Counted from the first letter of the stretch, positions 52,114 through 61,556 are shown. The stretch is 64,000 nucleotides of DNA from Chryseobacterium culicis (GCF_900108365.1 NZ_FNWQ01000006.1:62001-126000), one strand, 5' to 3'. Numbers and translations: made by a program. The notes: generated from the sequence alone by a model not told the origin.

Positions 52114-52743
52114 TTACGGGATATTCAGATATTTGTGCGTCTGAACTGATGCCTGCCATTCCGGATGCTCCAGAATAAAATCTGTAATCTTAGGATACAT
52201 ATCATCTCTCTTGCTCCATTCGCTCTGAAGATACAGCCTGCAGTTTTCAGAAACTTTGGCTGCCTGCTCCTGTGCAAACGTAAAGTCATGCTGATTAAAG
52301 ATTATTACTTTAAGCTCATGGGCTTTTTGATAAATCTCTTCTTTCGGCAGTCCGGTTTTCTTTGGCGAAAGCGTAATCCAGTCCAGCTGTCCGCTCATAG
52401 GATAAGCTCCTGAAGTTTCGATATGGACGGTACATCCAAGCTCTTTAAGTCTGGATGTCAGGAGATCTAAGTTCCACATTAAAGGTTCTCCACCTGTCAG
52501 AACAATTGTTTTGGAATGTTTGGCAGCCATTTCTGCAATTTCTACTGCATTCATCAGCGGATGAAGTTCCGGATTCCAGCTTTCTTTTACGTCACACCAG
52601 TGGCATCCCACGTCGCAGCCACCAAGCCTGATGAAATAAGCGGCTTTCCCGGTGTGCGCACCTTCTCCCTGTAAAGTGTAAAAATGCTCCATTACAGGGA
52701 GCATTTTACCTTCTTTTAATAAAATATCTTCTTCTTTATTCAT
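52114..52743 (-). CDS. queE: 7-carboxy-7-deazaguanine synthase QueE
   Basis: A 209-residue radical SAM enzyme in queuosine synthesis (converts 6-carboxytetrahydropterin). The cluster motif is CDVGCHWC (CxxxCxxC), followed by DVKESW. Landmarks YTLQGEGAHTGKAAYFIRLGG, VLTGGEPLMWNL and HIETSGAYPM match the family. I start it at MNKEEDIL (52743); the in-frame 52782 start would reach into folD. It follows folD by seven bases. Confidence 0.93.
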   Translation of the reverse strand: MNKEEDILLKEGKMLPVMEHFYTLQGEGAHTGKAAYFIRLGGCDVGCHWCDVKESWNPELHPLMNAVEIAEMAAKHSKTIVLTGGEPLMWNLDLLTSRLKELGCTVHIETSGAYPMSGQLDWITLSPKKTGLPKEEIYQKAHELKVIIFNQHDFTFAQEQAAKVSENCRLYLQSEWSKRDDMYPKITDFILEHPEWQASVQTHKYLNIP

Positions 52744-52750
52744 TGTAAAA

Positions 52751-53635
52751 TTAGTCGTTATAGACCGAAGTTTTGTAAGCAATGATGGTGTTTTTCATCA
52801 GCATCGCTCTTGTCATTGGGCCTACTCCTCCAGGTACCGGAGTGATCCAGCTTGCTTTTTCTGCGCAGCTGTCAAAATCTACATCACCTGCAAGGTAATA
52901 TCCTTTCGGAGAGTCATTATCTACTCTTGTAATACCTACATCTACAATTACGGCTCCTTCTTTGATCATATCTCCTTTTAAGAAATGCGGATCTCCCAAA
53001 GCGGTAATTACGATGTCTGCTTTTCTTGTATATTCTTCAATGTCTTTTGTATATGAGTGTGTAAGGGTAACAGTAGAGTTTCCCGGGAAATCTTTTCTTC
53101 CCATCAGGATGCTCATCGGTCTTCCTACAATTTTACTTCTTCCGATAATTACACAGTCTTTTCCTTTAGTTTCAATATTATATCTTTCCAACAGTGTTAA
53201 GATACCGAAAGGAGTTGCCGGTAAGAAAGTATCCATTTCAAGAGCCATTTTTCCGAAGTTTTCAGGGTGGAAACCGTCCACGTCTTTTCTTGGGTCGATA
53301 GCATTGATGATTTTTTCCTGATCAATCTGGTCTGGTAAAGGCAGCTGAACGATAAATCCGTCTACTGCTTTAGACTTATTAAGCTCATCAATTTTTTCCA
53401 ATAATTCAGATTCCGAAACTGTACTTGGAAATTTAACTAAGCTTGATTGAAATCCTACTTCCTCACAGTCTTTCACCTTCGCATTTACATAGGCTTTGCT
53501 AGCTCCGTTATTTCCTACAAGAATTGCTACCAGATGGGGAGCTCTTCTTTTGCTTGCGAGAATCTTTTCTACTTCAGCCTTGATCTCTGCTTTAATTTCC
53601 TTGGATACTTTAAGTCCGTCAAGAATTTCTGCCAT
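52751..53635 (-). CDS. folD: Bifunctional methylenetetrahydrofolate dehydrogenase/cyclohydrolase FolD
   Basis: A 294-residue one-carbon enzyme making 10-formyl-THF. The catalytic Tyr and Lys are in AYVNAKVKDCEEVGF. PLPDQIDQEKIINAIDPRKDVDGFH, the nucleotide-binding IIGRSKIVGRPM and PVPGGVGPMTRAML are family signatures. Complete. Located directly ahead of queE, so the two probably share a transcript. Confidence 0.96.
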   Translation of the reverse strand: MAEILDGLKVSKEIKAEIKAEVEKILASKRRAPHLVAILVGNNGASKAYVNAKVKDCEEVGFQSSLVKFPSTVSESELLEKIDELNKSKAVDGFIVQLPLPDQIDQEKIINAIDPRKDVDGFHPENFGKMALEMDTFLPATPFGILTLLERYNIETKGKDCVIIGRSKIVGRPMSILMGRKDFPGNSTVTLTHSYTKDIEEYTRKADIVITALGDPHFLKGDMIKEGAVIVDVGITRVDNDSPKGYYLAGDVDFDSCAEKASWITPVPGGVGPMTRAMLMKNTIIAYKTSVYND

Positions 53636-53655
53636 TTTTACTTTTTTGCTTTTAT

Positions 53656-54480
53656 TTAGATTTTATTGAATACAACGATATCCTGGAATTCATCAGCACC
53701 TTCTTTCTCTACATTATTTCTCCAGAAACCTTCTTTTACGGTGGTTACTTTCAGCCCGGCATCCAGTGCCATCTGATTGAGCAATGGAATGCTTACTGCA
53801 ATATTTGCCGCAGTTACCTGATCATCCATTAATTTGTAGCCTTCATATTGATGAGGAAAATGCATACTGCCTGCTTCAGTTTTAGTATCATCATAAAGAA
53901 AAAATGTGGCTAAGCATTGTCCGTCAGTTTTTAAGACTCTGCTTATTTCTTTCAAATACTGTCTGATTTCGGGAATTTGCATATGCGTAAAAACCGAAAA
54001 CAGGAAAGCTTTATCAAACAGTGCATTTTCATAAGGAAATGTAAAGTTCTCAGCCTTTTGACTGAAGGTATTATACAAATCATTATAGATGGGCGTGAAT
54101 TTAAAATTGAAATTAGGATACTTGCTGTGAATGTGCTTGTTACACCAGTTAATTCCTTTTTCAACAGCATCAAAGCCATCATAAGTTCCTTTATCAATAA
54201 ATCCGGTTAAAGCAACTGCTGTTCTTCCGATTCCGCATCCGATATCCAGCACATGATCTGTACTGCTTAGCGAGATGTATTTTTTCAATGCATTCATCTG
54301 CCGGATTCCATGGGGAATAAAATCACTGCCTCCCACATATATATCTCCCTTTTTGGGCTCGTTTTTAGCTCTTTTTCCAATGATACCTTCATAAAGATCA
54401 ATAGGAAAATAAAAAATTTTTCTTCCTAAAAGTCTAAAACCGGGAGGTAGTTTATAATAATATGATCTTAACGCAGACAT
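53656..54480 (-). CDS. Class I SAM-dependent methyltransferase
   Basis: A 274-residue methyltransferase. The SAM-binding motif I is VLDIGCGIGRTAVAL (~89-103), with motif-II Asp in YDGFDAVEKG. The N-terminal part (PGFRLLGRKIFYFPIDLYEG) is an amphipathic, possibly membrane-associated lead. The substrate is unknown. It lies between pgi (3-base gap) and folD on the same strand. Confidence 0.87.
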   Translation of the reverse strand: MSALRSYYYKLPPGFRLLGRKIFYFPIDLYEGIIGKRAKNEPKKGDIYVGGSDFIPHGIRQMNALKKYISLSSTDHVLDIGCGIGRTAVALTGFIDKGTYDGFDAVEKGINWCNKHIHSKYPNFNFKFTPIYNDLYNTFSQKAENFTFPYENALFDKAFLFSVFTHMQIPEIRQYLKEISRVLKTDGQCLATFFLYDDTKTEAGSMHFPHQYEGYKLMDDQVTAANIAVSIPLLNQMALDAGLKVTTVKEGFWRNNVEKEGADEFQDIVVFNKI

Positions 54481-54483
54481 CTG

Positions 54484-56124
54484 CTATTTGTTTTCTTTAT
54501 AATAATTAATCAATCCGTTGGTTGAACTGTCATGAGAGCTTACTGCTTCCTTGTTCTCAAGCTCAGGAAGGATTTTATTGGCCAGTACTTTTCCTAATTC
54601 CACTCCAAACTGATCAAAGCTGAAAATATTCCAGATTACACCCTGCACGAAAATTTTGTGTTCATACAGAGCGATCAGCTGACCTAATGAAAAAGGAGTT
54701 AATTCCTTGAATAATATTGAGTTAGTAGGAGTGTTTCCGTGGAAGACCTTGAAGTTGATCAATCGGTCTATTTCTTCATCAGATTTTCCGGAATTTCTAA
54801 GCTCTACTTCTACTTCTTCTTCCAGTTTTCCGAAGGCAAGTGCTTCCGTCTGAGCGAAAAAGTTCGCTAATAATTTATCCTGATGATCTGAGACTTTATT
54901 TGGGCTCTTTGTGTAAGCTATAAAGTCTGCCGGAATCAATTCTGTTCCCTGATGGATCAACTGATAGAATGCGTGCTGGCCGTTTGTACCAGGTTCTCCC
55001 CAGATGATGGGTCCCGTTTCGTATTCTACAAATTCTCCGTTTCTGTCTACACATTTTCCGTTACTTTCCATATCGCCCTGCTGAAGATAAGCTGCAAATC
55101 TGTCAAGATATTGGGAATAAGGTAAAATGGCATAAGTAGTTGCTGCATAGAAATTACGATACCAGATTCCCAGAAGCCCCATTAGTACAGGAACATTCTC
55201 CGAGAAATCTGCAGTCTGGAAGTGCTGATCTGTATCAAATGCACCTCTTAGAAGCTGCTCGAAGTTTTCATATCCTACAGAAAGAACGATACTTAGCCCG
55301 ATCGCACTCCAAAGGGAATATCTTCCGCCTACCCAATCCCAGAACTCAAAAATATTTTCTTCTGCAATTCCGAACTTCTTAACTTCTTCAATATTAGTAG
55401 ATAAAGCTACAAAATGTTTGGCAACATCTTCCTGTTTCCCTGCCTTCAGGAACCAGTCTTTAGCAGAGTTGGCATTCGTCATTGTTTCCTGGGTGGTAAA
55501 TGTTTTGGAAGCAATGATGAATAAAGTGGTTTCAGGGTTTAAATTCTTCACCACTTCTGCAATGTGATTGCCGTCCACATTGGAAACAAAGTGAGCGTTT
55601 AACCTTGTTTTAAAATGCTTTAAAGCAGAACAAACCATTACAGGACCTAAATCTGATCCTCCGATTCCGATGTTCACAACATCCGTAATTTCTTTCCCGC
55701 TGAAACCTTTATGTTCTCCTGAAATCACTTTTTCAGAAAAAGATTTCATATGCTCAAGAACTCTTCTGATTTGGGGCTTGATGTTTTCGCCGTCCACAAG
55801 AATTTCACGGTCAGAGAAATCCCTTAATGCTGTGTGCAGTACGGCTCTTCCTTCCGTTTCATTGATTTTATCTCCTGAGAACATTTTAGCAATAGCATCT
55901 TTTAGCTGACTCTCTTCAGCCAGTTGCAGTAAAAGATCCTTTGTTCTCGAGTCAATTAAGTTTTTAGAATAGTCAAAAAGATAGTTGTCCCTTTGTAGAG
56001 AAAACTCGTTAAAACGGTTCGGGTTATATTGAAAAAGGGTTCTAAGATCAAAATCATTTCCCCCGAAGTGTTCGTCAAGCGCTTTCCAGCTGTTAGTTTG
56101 TGTTGGATTTATTTTTGATAGCAT
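54484..56124 (-). CDS. pgi: Glucose-6-phosphate isomerase
   Basis: A 546-residue glycolytic isomerase for glucose-6-P and fructose-6-P. Signatures: VNIGIGGSDLGPVMV, FWDWVGGRYSLWSAIGLS, GEPGTNGQHAFYQLIHQG and the C-terminal SFDQFGVELGKVLA. The catalytic Glu, His and Lys lie in these motifs. Complete, of the long bacterial/eukaryotic type. A -7-like box (TAAATTTG, 56213-56206 minus) lies upstream. Confidence 0.97.
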   Translation of the reverse strand: MLSKINPTQTNSWKALDEHFGGNDFDLRTLFQYNPNRFNEFSLQRDNYLFDYSKNLIDSRTKDLLLQLAEESQLKDAIAKMFSGDKINETEGRAVLHTALRDFSDREILVDGENIKPQIRRVLEHMKSFSEKVISGEHKGFSGKEITDVVNIGIGGSDLGPVMVCSALKHFKTRLNAHFVSNVDGNHIAEVVKNLNPETTLFIIASKTFTTQETMTNANSAKDWFLKAGKQEDVAKHFVALSTNIEEVKKFGIAEENIFEFWDWVGGRYSLWSAIGLSIVLSVGYENFEQLLRGAFDTDQHFQTADFSENVPVLMGLLGIWYRNFYAATTYAILPYSQYLDRFAAYLQQGDMESNGKCVDRNGEFVEYETGPIIWGEPGTNGQHAFYQLIHQGTELIPADFIAYTKSPNKVSDHQDKLLANFFAQTEALAFGKLEEEVEVELRNSGKSDEEIDRLINFKVFHGNTPTNSILFKELTPFSLGQLIALYEHKIFVQGVIWNIFSFDQFGVELGKVLANKILPELENKEAVSSHDSSTNGLINYYKENK

Positions 56125-56205
56125 ATTGCAGAATTTTTATCTTTCAGAAAATGATGTTTTGGATTATAAATAATTGACAATCCATAATCATTTATTTCTG
56201 ATTTG

Positions 56206-56213
56206 CAAATTTA
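56206..56213 (-). promoter_or_regulatory. -7 promoter box of pgi
   Basis: On the minus strand TAAATTTG fits TAnnTTTG, 82 bases before the pgi ATG. No matching -33 box is obvious. Confidence 0.35.
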
Positions 56214-56272
56214 CGTAAAAATAAAACCTCAGATAAATTTGAAGACGATAAATAACATTTTTTTAAAAGACA

Positions 56273-56297
56273 CACCCTCAGAATGTATATGAGGGTG
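56273..56297 (-). terminator. Hairpin after the TraB-sigma operon
   Basis: CACCCTCA (56273-56280) pairs with TGAGGGTG (56290-56297). On the minus strand a TCTTTT tail follows after a short gap, so it is a moderate terminator. Confidence 0.6.
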
Positions 56298-56330
56298 CAT
56301 AAAAATTGTTTTCGAAGATCGTGTAACACC

Positions 56331-56936
56331 TTATTCGTCCATTTCATTCAGAATGTTTTTCAATTGTCTGGCACTTCTTCCATAGCTGTATTTGGTCCAC
56401 AGCACGATACTGGTTATAACGGTTAAAATTCCTATCAATACTGCTGTAATTAATCCCAGTTGTTGGGGAGAAGTCAGTTCTGTCAATGATCTTCCCTGTT
56501 TTTCCATCATATTATAAATCTGCAGTCCGATTGTTACCAGAAAATGGGGAAGCAGTAAAAACCCAAAAGACTGATAGCGCTCCATATTCAGGCGAAGTTC
56601 ATGGTATATTTTCCAAAGGCTGTTTTTGGTATTTCCTGTGTAAAGTTCCGCCTGCCTGTAAAATTGATAAAATCCGAACAGGTAGTAAGATGATATGACG
56701 ACCATCATGGTATAGGATACATAATAAATAATATACTGTGAAGCAGGAAAGTGGAACTGAAGGGGAAAAAGTGCCATCAGAATAATAGCTCCAATCTGCA
56801 TCGGAAATTCTTTTTTCATATTTTTCCGGATCTTTTCTATGGGGTGCCTGCTTTCTTTGAGCTGCTGTATAGTGTCGGGAATGTTGACATCGCTGCCTTC
56901 TTTATTCCACTGTTCTTTTAGTTGATCAAAATTCAT
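56331..56936 (-). CDS. Membrane protein, probable anti-sigma partner
   Basis: A 201-residue protein with a soluble N-terminus (MNFDQLKEQWNKEGSDV) and four hydrophobic helices, ending in a soluble tail (SARQLKNILNEMDE). Its start lies 11 bases inside the end of the sigma gene. Overlap and membrane topology suggest it regulates that sigma factor, but no anti-sigma domain is recognisable. Confidence 0.65.
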   Translation of the reverse strand: MNFDQLKEQWNKEGSDVNIPDTIQQLKESRHPIEKIRKNMKKEFPMQIGAIILMALFPLQFHFPASQYIIYYVSYTMMVVISSYYLFGFYQFYRQAELYTGNTKNSLWKIYHELRLNMERYQSFGFLLLPHFLVTIGLQIYNMMEKQGRSLTELTSPQQLGLITAVLIGILTVITSIVLWTKYSYGRSARQLKNILNEMDE

Positions 56937-57435
56937 AACCTGATTTTTTTATGATTTGCTGTATTTTTTCTTTTGTTCTGTTGAGTTTTACACGGGCATT
57001 GCCTTCGCTCAGACCGAGATTGTTTCCGATTTCCTTGTGAGACATTCCTTCCATGAAATAAAATATAACAGCTTTTTCCACAGCATTCAATTTCTGAACC
57101 GCAGTATAGAATGCTTCTAATTGTTTGTCTTTTGAAGGATTGTAATCTTCCTGCTGTACTTCAAAATGAACAGGAGTTTCTGTATGATTCTCGGATCTTT
57201 GCTTTTCTTTCTTTAAATATGTAATTGCAGTGTTGATGGCAACACGGTACATCCACGTAGAAAATTCACTGTTACCTTTGAAATTTTGATAGGATTTCCA
57301 AAGCTGGATGAGAATTTCCTGCTGCAGGTCCTCGCGGTCCTCTACAGAATCTGCATAGATCCGTGAGGCTTTGTATAAAATGCCTTTGTGCTGGTTGACA
57401 AGCTTTAAAAAAGCAGTTTCAGTTAAGTTACTCAC
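56926..57435 (-). CDS. RNA polymerase sigma factor, sigma-70/ECF family
   Basis: A 169-residue sigma factor with region 2 (DSVEDREDLQQEILIQLWKS, FSTWMYRVAINTAI) and region 4 (LNAVEKAVIFYFMEGMSHKEIGNNL). It is the middle gene of TraB-sigma-membrane protein, with 24 bases to the TraB gene and an 11-base overlap with the next. It is the second sigma system in this window. Confidence 0.92.
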   Translation of the reverse strand: MSNLTETAFLKLVNQHKGILYKASRIYADSVEDREDLQQEILIQLWKSYQNFKGNSEFSTWMYRVAINTAITYLKKEKQRSENHTETPVHFEVQQEDYNPSKDKQLEAFYTAVQKLNAVEKAVIFYFMEGMSHKEIGNNLGLSEGNARVKLNRTKEKIQQIIKKSGYEF

Positions 57436-57459
57436 AGTTGTTTCATGGTTGGTTTACAA

Positions 57460-58335
57460 TTATAAACTGGATACAGGTTTTACGGTATAACCTTTAGCGA
57501 TAAGAAGCGGGATAATTCCGTTGTCACCCATAAGATGAGAGCCTCCGACGGCAAAGAAAGAACTTTCTTTTTCCATGAGTTCCGGCATTATTTTTACCCA
57601 GTTGTGATTTCTGTCGGTCAGCATAGCTTTTTCCTGCTGTACATTCATAAATCTTTCATCTTTAAAAAGACTGTAAAGTAACTGTACATTTTCATTTTTA
57701 AAAGCCTCGATCATTTGTCTGAATACGATTTCATATTCCTTGTCCATTTTCAGCTGGGCGATTGTGCTTTTCAGATCATAAGCTTTGTTGATGGCTTTCA
57801 TCTGATCCTCTACCTTTTCCAGTCCTTTGATGCTCTTCCTTTCTTTTATGGCTTTCTGCAGGAGTTCCATTTCATAAAGCTTTATTTCTGTTTTTGGACA
57901 GGGAATTGCTTTGGTGGAGAGCAAGGCATAAAGTGCTTGCGGGCTTGAAGTGTCAACACTTTTCAGATCCGTTCCGTAATTTGCGAGAACTGTATTCAGC
58001 TCTTGGGCTTCTCCGGGAGAAAGCTGATCAGAAATTTTTTTATCATTCTTAAACATTTTTTGTAATGAGATCATTTCAGCAGGATCCGTATAATTGATTT
58101 CCATAACAAAGCTTTCAGATTTTTCAAGAGCTTTCAATACCTTCGATTTAATCTCAAAATCTTTACTGCATAAGATATGAAAAGTTCCGGTAATGTAAGA
58201 GGGCTTAGTAAGACCGTTTCCGGAGATTTCCCAAAGCAGGCTGTTGTTTTTCCCATAGTCTGTACTCTGAGCTTTTGCATTCAGGATATTCATTGATAAT
58301 ATTGCGGCGAACCCAAGTTTTATTACATTTTTCAT
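57460..58335 (-). CDS. TraB/GumN family protein
   Basis: A 291-residue exported protein (signal peptide ending LNAKAQ). The TraB/GumN (Tiki-like) fold is marked by SYITGTFHILCSKDFE near the start and FFAVGGSHLMGDNGIIPLL near the end; Tiki proteins are metalloproteases, so GxxH (GTFH, GGSH) may bind metal. It opens an operon with a sigma factor. An ECF-type box lies upstream. Confidence 0.88.
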   Translation of the reverse strand: MKNVIKLGFAAILSMNILNAKAQSTDYGKNNSLLWEISGNGLTKPSYITGTFHILCSKDFEIKSKVLKALEKSESFVMEINYTDPAEMISLQKMFKNDKKISDQLSPGEAQELNTVLANYGTDLKSVDTSSPQALYALLSTKAIPCPKTEIKLYEMELLQKAIKERKSIKGLEKVEDQMKAINKAYDLKSTIAQLKMDKEYEIVFRQMIEAFKNENVQLLYSLFKDERFMNVQQEKAMLTDRNHNWVKIMPELMEKESSFFAVGGSHLMGDNGIIPLLIAKGYTVKPVSSL

Positions 58336-58369
58336 AGTCGTTTTTTTTTGATTTTCTGTTCTTTAATCA

Positions 58370-58398
58370 GTAGGTAAAACAAGAGCTGCAATCGTTAC
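58370..58398 (-). promoter_or_regulatory. Putative ECF-type promoter (GTAACG-N16-TAC)
   Basis: On the minus strand GTAACG (58398-58393) is followed after 16 bases by TACCTAC (58376-58370), 34 bases before the TraB ATG. It matches the boxes at 10251 and 13510. Confidence 0.45.
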
Positions 58399-58422
58399 AT
58401 TTTTTTTCAAAAAAAATAAAAA

Positions 58423-58440
58423 CCTCCCGAAAACAGGAGG
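58423..58440 (-). terminator. Terminator after the DUF4349 gene
   Basis: On the minus strand CCTCCTG pairs with CGGGAGG over TTTT, followed by a long T-rich run. One pair is G-T. Confidence 0.8.
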
Positions 58441-58502
58441 CTGTAAAATCTAAAATTATGATGATAACCAATGGTTAGGATAGCTGTTTATTCCCGGATT
58501 TT

Positions 58503-59399
58503 TCACTGTTCAGGTTTAAGAGTTTTTCTTTTTCTTAAAAAATAGATGATGGCCGCAGCAACTAATAGGAGAGGCCATACGTTGATAAGAGCCACTATAA
58601 TTCTCTGAATCAGATAGAAGCCGTACACAAATCCATCTTTAGCATCATGAATGAAATTGTATTTATATTTATTGTCAATGCTTGTCGTGTTGGTAACGGC
58701 AATTTCTGCAATACGCAATTGAGGTTCTTTAATATAGATGTCTATTGTGCTGTATTTCAAATCATCTGTCATATTCATGCTTTGCAGCTTTTGAAGATTT
58801 CCTTCGGACATATTTTCGTCGTCCAGCGTTACTTTATCTTTATTTGTTTTTAGCTTACTGATATTTTCAGAAGTTTTCTGATTTCTTTTTCCTTCCAGCT
58901 CAGCATATTTAATGCTGGCAGTTACATCTTCCGCATTGATGGATCTTGAGTTAAGAAACAATTTGTTTGTATTAATGGCTGTCAGTAATTCACCAAGCTT
59001 TTCTGTAGGAATACGCACCTGCATTCTGTTCTCTGTCTGATATTTTTTCACCAGCATGGCTTCCTCATCGGATGTATTGTAAGTGTTTTCAGAAACTACA
59101 TTACTCTGAAGGTTGCTATTGGTTACAAATCCTCCGAGCTCCTGAACAGATTTTTCAATAGCAACGGTTGCGTTGTACACATCCTTTACTTCCATGTTAA
59201 CATCTGCAGTCTTGATGAATTGTTTGTCTTTTACTTTCATATCTGCTACAGATGAAATACTGTCCGATACAGTAACTGCAGAAGAATCTGCTGTCGCATA
59301 AGCATTAAGATCTGTCTCTGCAACCTCTCCCTTCTTACAGGAATAGATGCCTAATAAAAGAACTGCAGATAATGATAATTGAAGATAAGTGGTTTTCAT
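58503..59399 (-). CDS. DUF4349 domain lipoprotein
   Basis: A 298-residue protein with a lipobox (LLGIYSC), a Ser/Ala/Asp-rich linker, a DUF4349 body (IKTADVNMEVKDVYNATVAIE, RVPTEKLGELLTAI as RIPTEKLGELL, SRSINAEDVT) containing a coiled coil, and one C-terminal transmembrane helix (VALINVWPLLLVAAAIIYF) before a basic tail. It is thus tethered at both ends. Members of this domain family are often linked to membrane stress; the role is unproven. Confidence 0.88.
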   Translation of the reverse strand: MKTTYLQLSLSAVLLLGIYSCKKGEVAETDLNAYATADSSAVTVSDSISSVADMKVKDKQFIKTADVNMEVKDVYNATVAIEKSVQELGGFVTNSNLQSNVVSENTYNTSDEEAMLVKKYQTENRMQVRIPTEKLGELLTAINTNKLFLNSRSINAEDVTASIKYAELEGKRNQKTSENISKLKTNKDKVTLDDENMSEGNLQKLQSMNMTDDLKYSTIDIYIKEPQLRIAEIAVTNTTSIDNKYKYNFIHDAKDGFVYGFYLIQRIIVALINVWPLLLVAAAIIYFLRKRKTLKPEQ

Positions 59400-59607
59400 A
59401 GCGTTGATTTTTGTTGTTTTCCTGAAGTCAAAGTTCAGTCAGGATCTTTTGTAACGCTTGAAAATCAAAAGTAAAAAGCTTGTAAATAAAATACGATATT
59501 TTAATTCGTTGAAAGTAAGTGTTTTGTAAAACAATGTACACTTCAGGCCTTTGCTTTCGGAGCAGTTTTTGCTTATCTTTTACAAACCAAAACTACAATC
59601 TATCACT

Positions 59608-60966
59608 ATGTCAAATACTTTTTCTAAAATCAGAAATGCAATAGGATTATTCACATCCATAGATTTTGATCAGCTGAGTGCTATTTCTCAAAAAGTAGAT
59701 CTTCCCAAACTGATGCATAATTTTTCTAAACTGGATGATAAACAGCTCTCAGGGCTCATGAAAATGCTGGATCCCGAAAAGAAAAAGAAAGAACTTCCAC
59801 CCATTGACGGAGATTTTTACGATATTTACCATACGCTTACTCCCGAACAGCGTGAAATTCAGCTCAAAGTAAGAGCATTCATGGAAAAAGAAGTAAAGCC
59901 TATTGTGAATCACTACTGGCTCAGAGATGAATTTCCATTTGAGCTGATCCCGAAATTCCAGAAGCTGGATATCTGTGGCGTTACTTATGAAGGATATGGA
60001 TGTCCGGGAATGCCTTTTCTTATGGAGGGAGTCATTGCCATGGAAATGGCAAGAGTAGATGCCTCAATAGCAACATTTTTCGGGGTGCAATCCGGGCTGG
60101 CCATGGGTTCTATTTATATCTGCGGATCTGAAGAGCAGAAGCAGAAATGGCTCCCGCAAATGCAGAAGTTTGAAAAAATTGGAGCTTTCGGTCTTACAGA
60201 GCCGGAAGTAGGTTCCGGAGCAGCGGGCGGACTTACTGTAACCTGTAAAAAAACGCCGGAAGGATGGGTTCTGAATGGACAGAAAAAATGGATCGGGAAT
60301 GCTACTTTCGCGGACCTGATTATTATCTGGGCAAGAGATCTGGATACCGGAGAGGTAAAAGGATTTATTGTAGAAAAAGATAACCCTGGATATTCTGTTG
60401 AAAAAATTAAAGGAAAAATGGCTTTAAGGATTGTTCAGAACGGATTGATCACCTTGAAAGACTGTCTTGTAACCGAAGAAAACCGTTTGCAGAATGCCAA
60501 TTCATTCAAAGATACCGGAAAAGTATTGAGAATGACCAGAGCGGGAGTCGCATGGATGGCCACAGGATGTGCACGCGGGGCTTACGAAAGTGCATTAGAT
60601 TATACCCGAAAAAGAGAACAGTTTGGGAGACCTATTGCTTCATTCCAAATGATTCAGGGGCATCTGGTAGAGATGCTGTCTAATCTTACCGCCATGCAGA
60701 CTATGGTTTTCAGATTGTCTGAAATGCAGGATGAAGGCATTTTAAAAGATGAGCATGCTTCCCTAGCCAAAGTTTTCTGTACCCTGAGAACAAGGGATAT
60801 TGTTTCCAGGGCAAGAGAGGTGATGGGAGGCAACGGAATTCTGCTGGAGTACGATGTGGCCAGATTTGTTGCCGATGCAGAAGCAATCTATTCCTATGAA
60901 GGAACAAAAGAAATTAACTCGCTCATCGTAGGACGATCGATCACGGGTTTCAGTGCTTTTGTATAG
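59608..60966 (+). CDS. Acyl-CoA dehydrogenase family protein
   Basis: A 452-residue flavoenzyme. The N-terminal ~60 residues are a non-family extension (IRNAIGLFTSIDFDQL), then the acyl-CoA dehydrogenase core. FAD/substrate segments are GAFGLTEPEVGSGAAG and RKREQFGRPIASFQ. The catalytic Glu is in YEGTKEINSL near the C-terminus, next to MGGNGILLEYDVAR. The core resembles glutaryl-CoA dehydrogenase. Start set at the ATG at 59608 (MSNTFSKIRN); the in-frame 59551 start is less likely. Confidence 0.9.
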   Translation: MSNTFSKIRNAIGLFTSIDFDQLSAISQKVDLPKLMHNFSKLDDKQLSGLMKMLDPEKKKKELPPIDGDFYDIYHTLTPEQREIQLKVRAFMEKEVKPIVNHYWLRDEFPFELIPKFQKLDICGVTYEGYGCPGMPFLMEGVIAMEMARVDASIATFFGVQSGLAMGSIYICGSEEQKQKWLPQMQKFEKIGAFGLTEPEVGSGAAGGLTVTCKKTPEGWVLNGQKKWIGNATFADLIIIWARDLDTGEVKGFIVEKDNPGYSVEKIKGKMALRIVQNGLITLKDCLVTEENRLQNANSFKDTGKVLRMTRAGVAWMATGCARGAYESALDYTRKREQFGRPIASFQMIQGHLVEMLSNLTAMQTMVFRLSEMQDEGILKDEHASLAKVFCTLRTRDIVSRAREVMGGNGILLEYDVARFVADAEAIYSYEGTKEINSLIVGRSITGFSAFV

Positions 60967-61025
60967 GCAGCAGGTAGCAGGTAATAGGTTATGGGTATTG
61001 TAACCTGTTACTGCTCATCCGTCAT
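60967..61025. repeat. Imperfect inverted repeat of simple words
   Basis: GCAGGTAATAGGTTA and TAACCTGTTACTGC form an imperfect hairpin after the dehydrogenase. Similar short words (ATTACTGCTTATTGCTC) recur near 61905-61932. It may serve as a weak terminator. Confidence 0.5.
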
Positions 61026-61403
61026 TTATGAAACAAGGTGTTTATACTTGTCTTTGTTATCAATAATCATCCAGAGATTGATCAGGAACATTACTCCGGC
61101 AATTCCCATTCCCATGGGAGACTTATCCATAGTGAATACATGAATCACTATTCCTACCATTACAGGTAAGATAACGATGGCTCCCAGCGCTCTTGTTTTG
61201 GGAAAGATGAATAATAATCCGCCAATGACTTCTACGGTCCCCACTAATGGCATCAGCCAGCTGATTTCTCCAAAAGCCGCGAAAAGTTTCATCTGCTCAG
61301 GAGTCGGTTTTTCCATGGGCATATAATTAAAGAACTTGTTTAATCCGGCATTAATAAACATAAGCCCGAAAAGTAAACATACTATGAACTTTATTGCTTT
61401 CAT
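61026..61403 (-). CDS. DoxX family membrane protein
   Basis: A 125-residue protein with four hydrophobic helices. Typical DoxX landmarks are GLMFINAGLNKFFNY in helix 1 and LVGTVEVIGGLLFIFPKTRALGAIV. The family is small quinone-related or unknown-function membrane proteins. Convergent with the acyl-CoA dehydrogenase. Confidence 0.85.
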   Translation of the reverse strand: MKAIKFIVCLLFGLMFINAGLNKFFNYMPMEKPTPEQMKLFAAFGEISWLMPLVGTVEVIGGLLFIFPKTRALGAIVILPVMVGIVIHVFTMDKSPMGMGIAGVMFLINLWMIIDNKDKYKHLVS

Positions 61404-61523
61404 GATTGATGATTTTATATCAAATGTAAAATAAAAATACGATTTATGTGCGAGGTTTTTGTAAAAAACGAATAATTACTGTTAATGATCGGTTAATGTT
61501 GGATTTTGGATAATCTTATTCGT

Positions 61524-61531
61524 TATATTTG
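61524..61531 (+). promoter_or_regulatory. -7 promoter box of the GG-leader peptide gene
   Basis: TATATTTG fits TAnnTTTG, 25 bases before the ATG. TTTTG (61504-61508, gap 15) or TTG (61499-61501, gap 22) could be the -33. Confidence 0.55.
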
Positions 61532-61556
61532 ATGTACAAATTAAAATCATAATATT

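Noticed and set aside
59451..59480. Further GTAACG box between the DUF4349 and dehydrogenase genes
   Set aside because: No TAC or GTC lies at the expected 16-base spacing, and it is far from the start of either gene.
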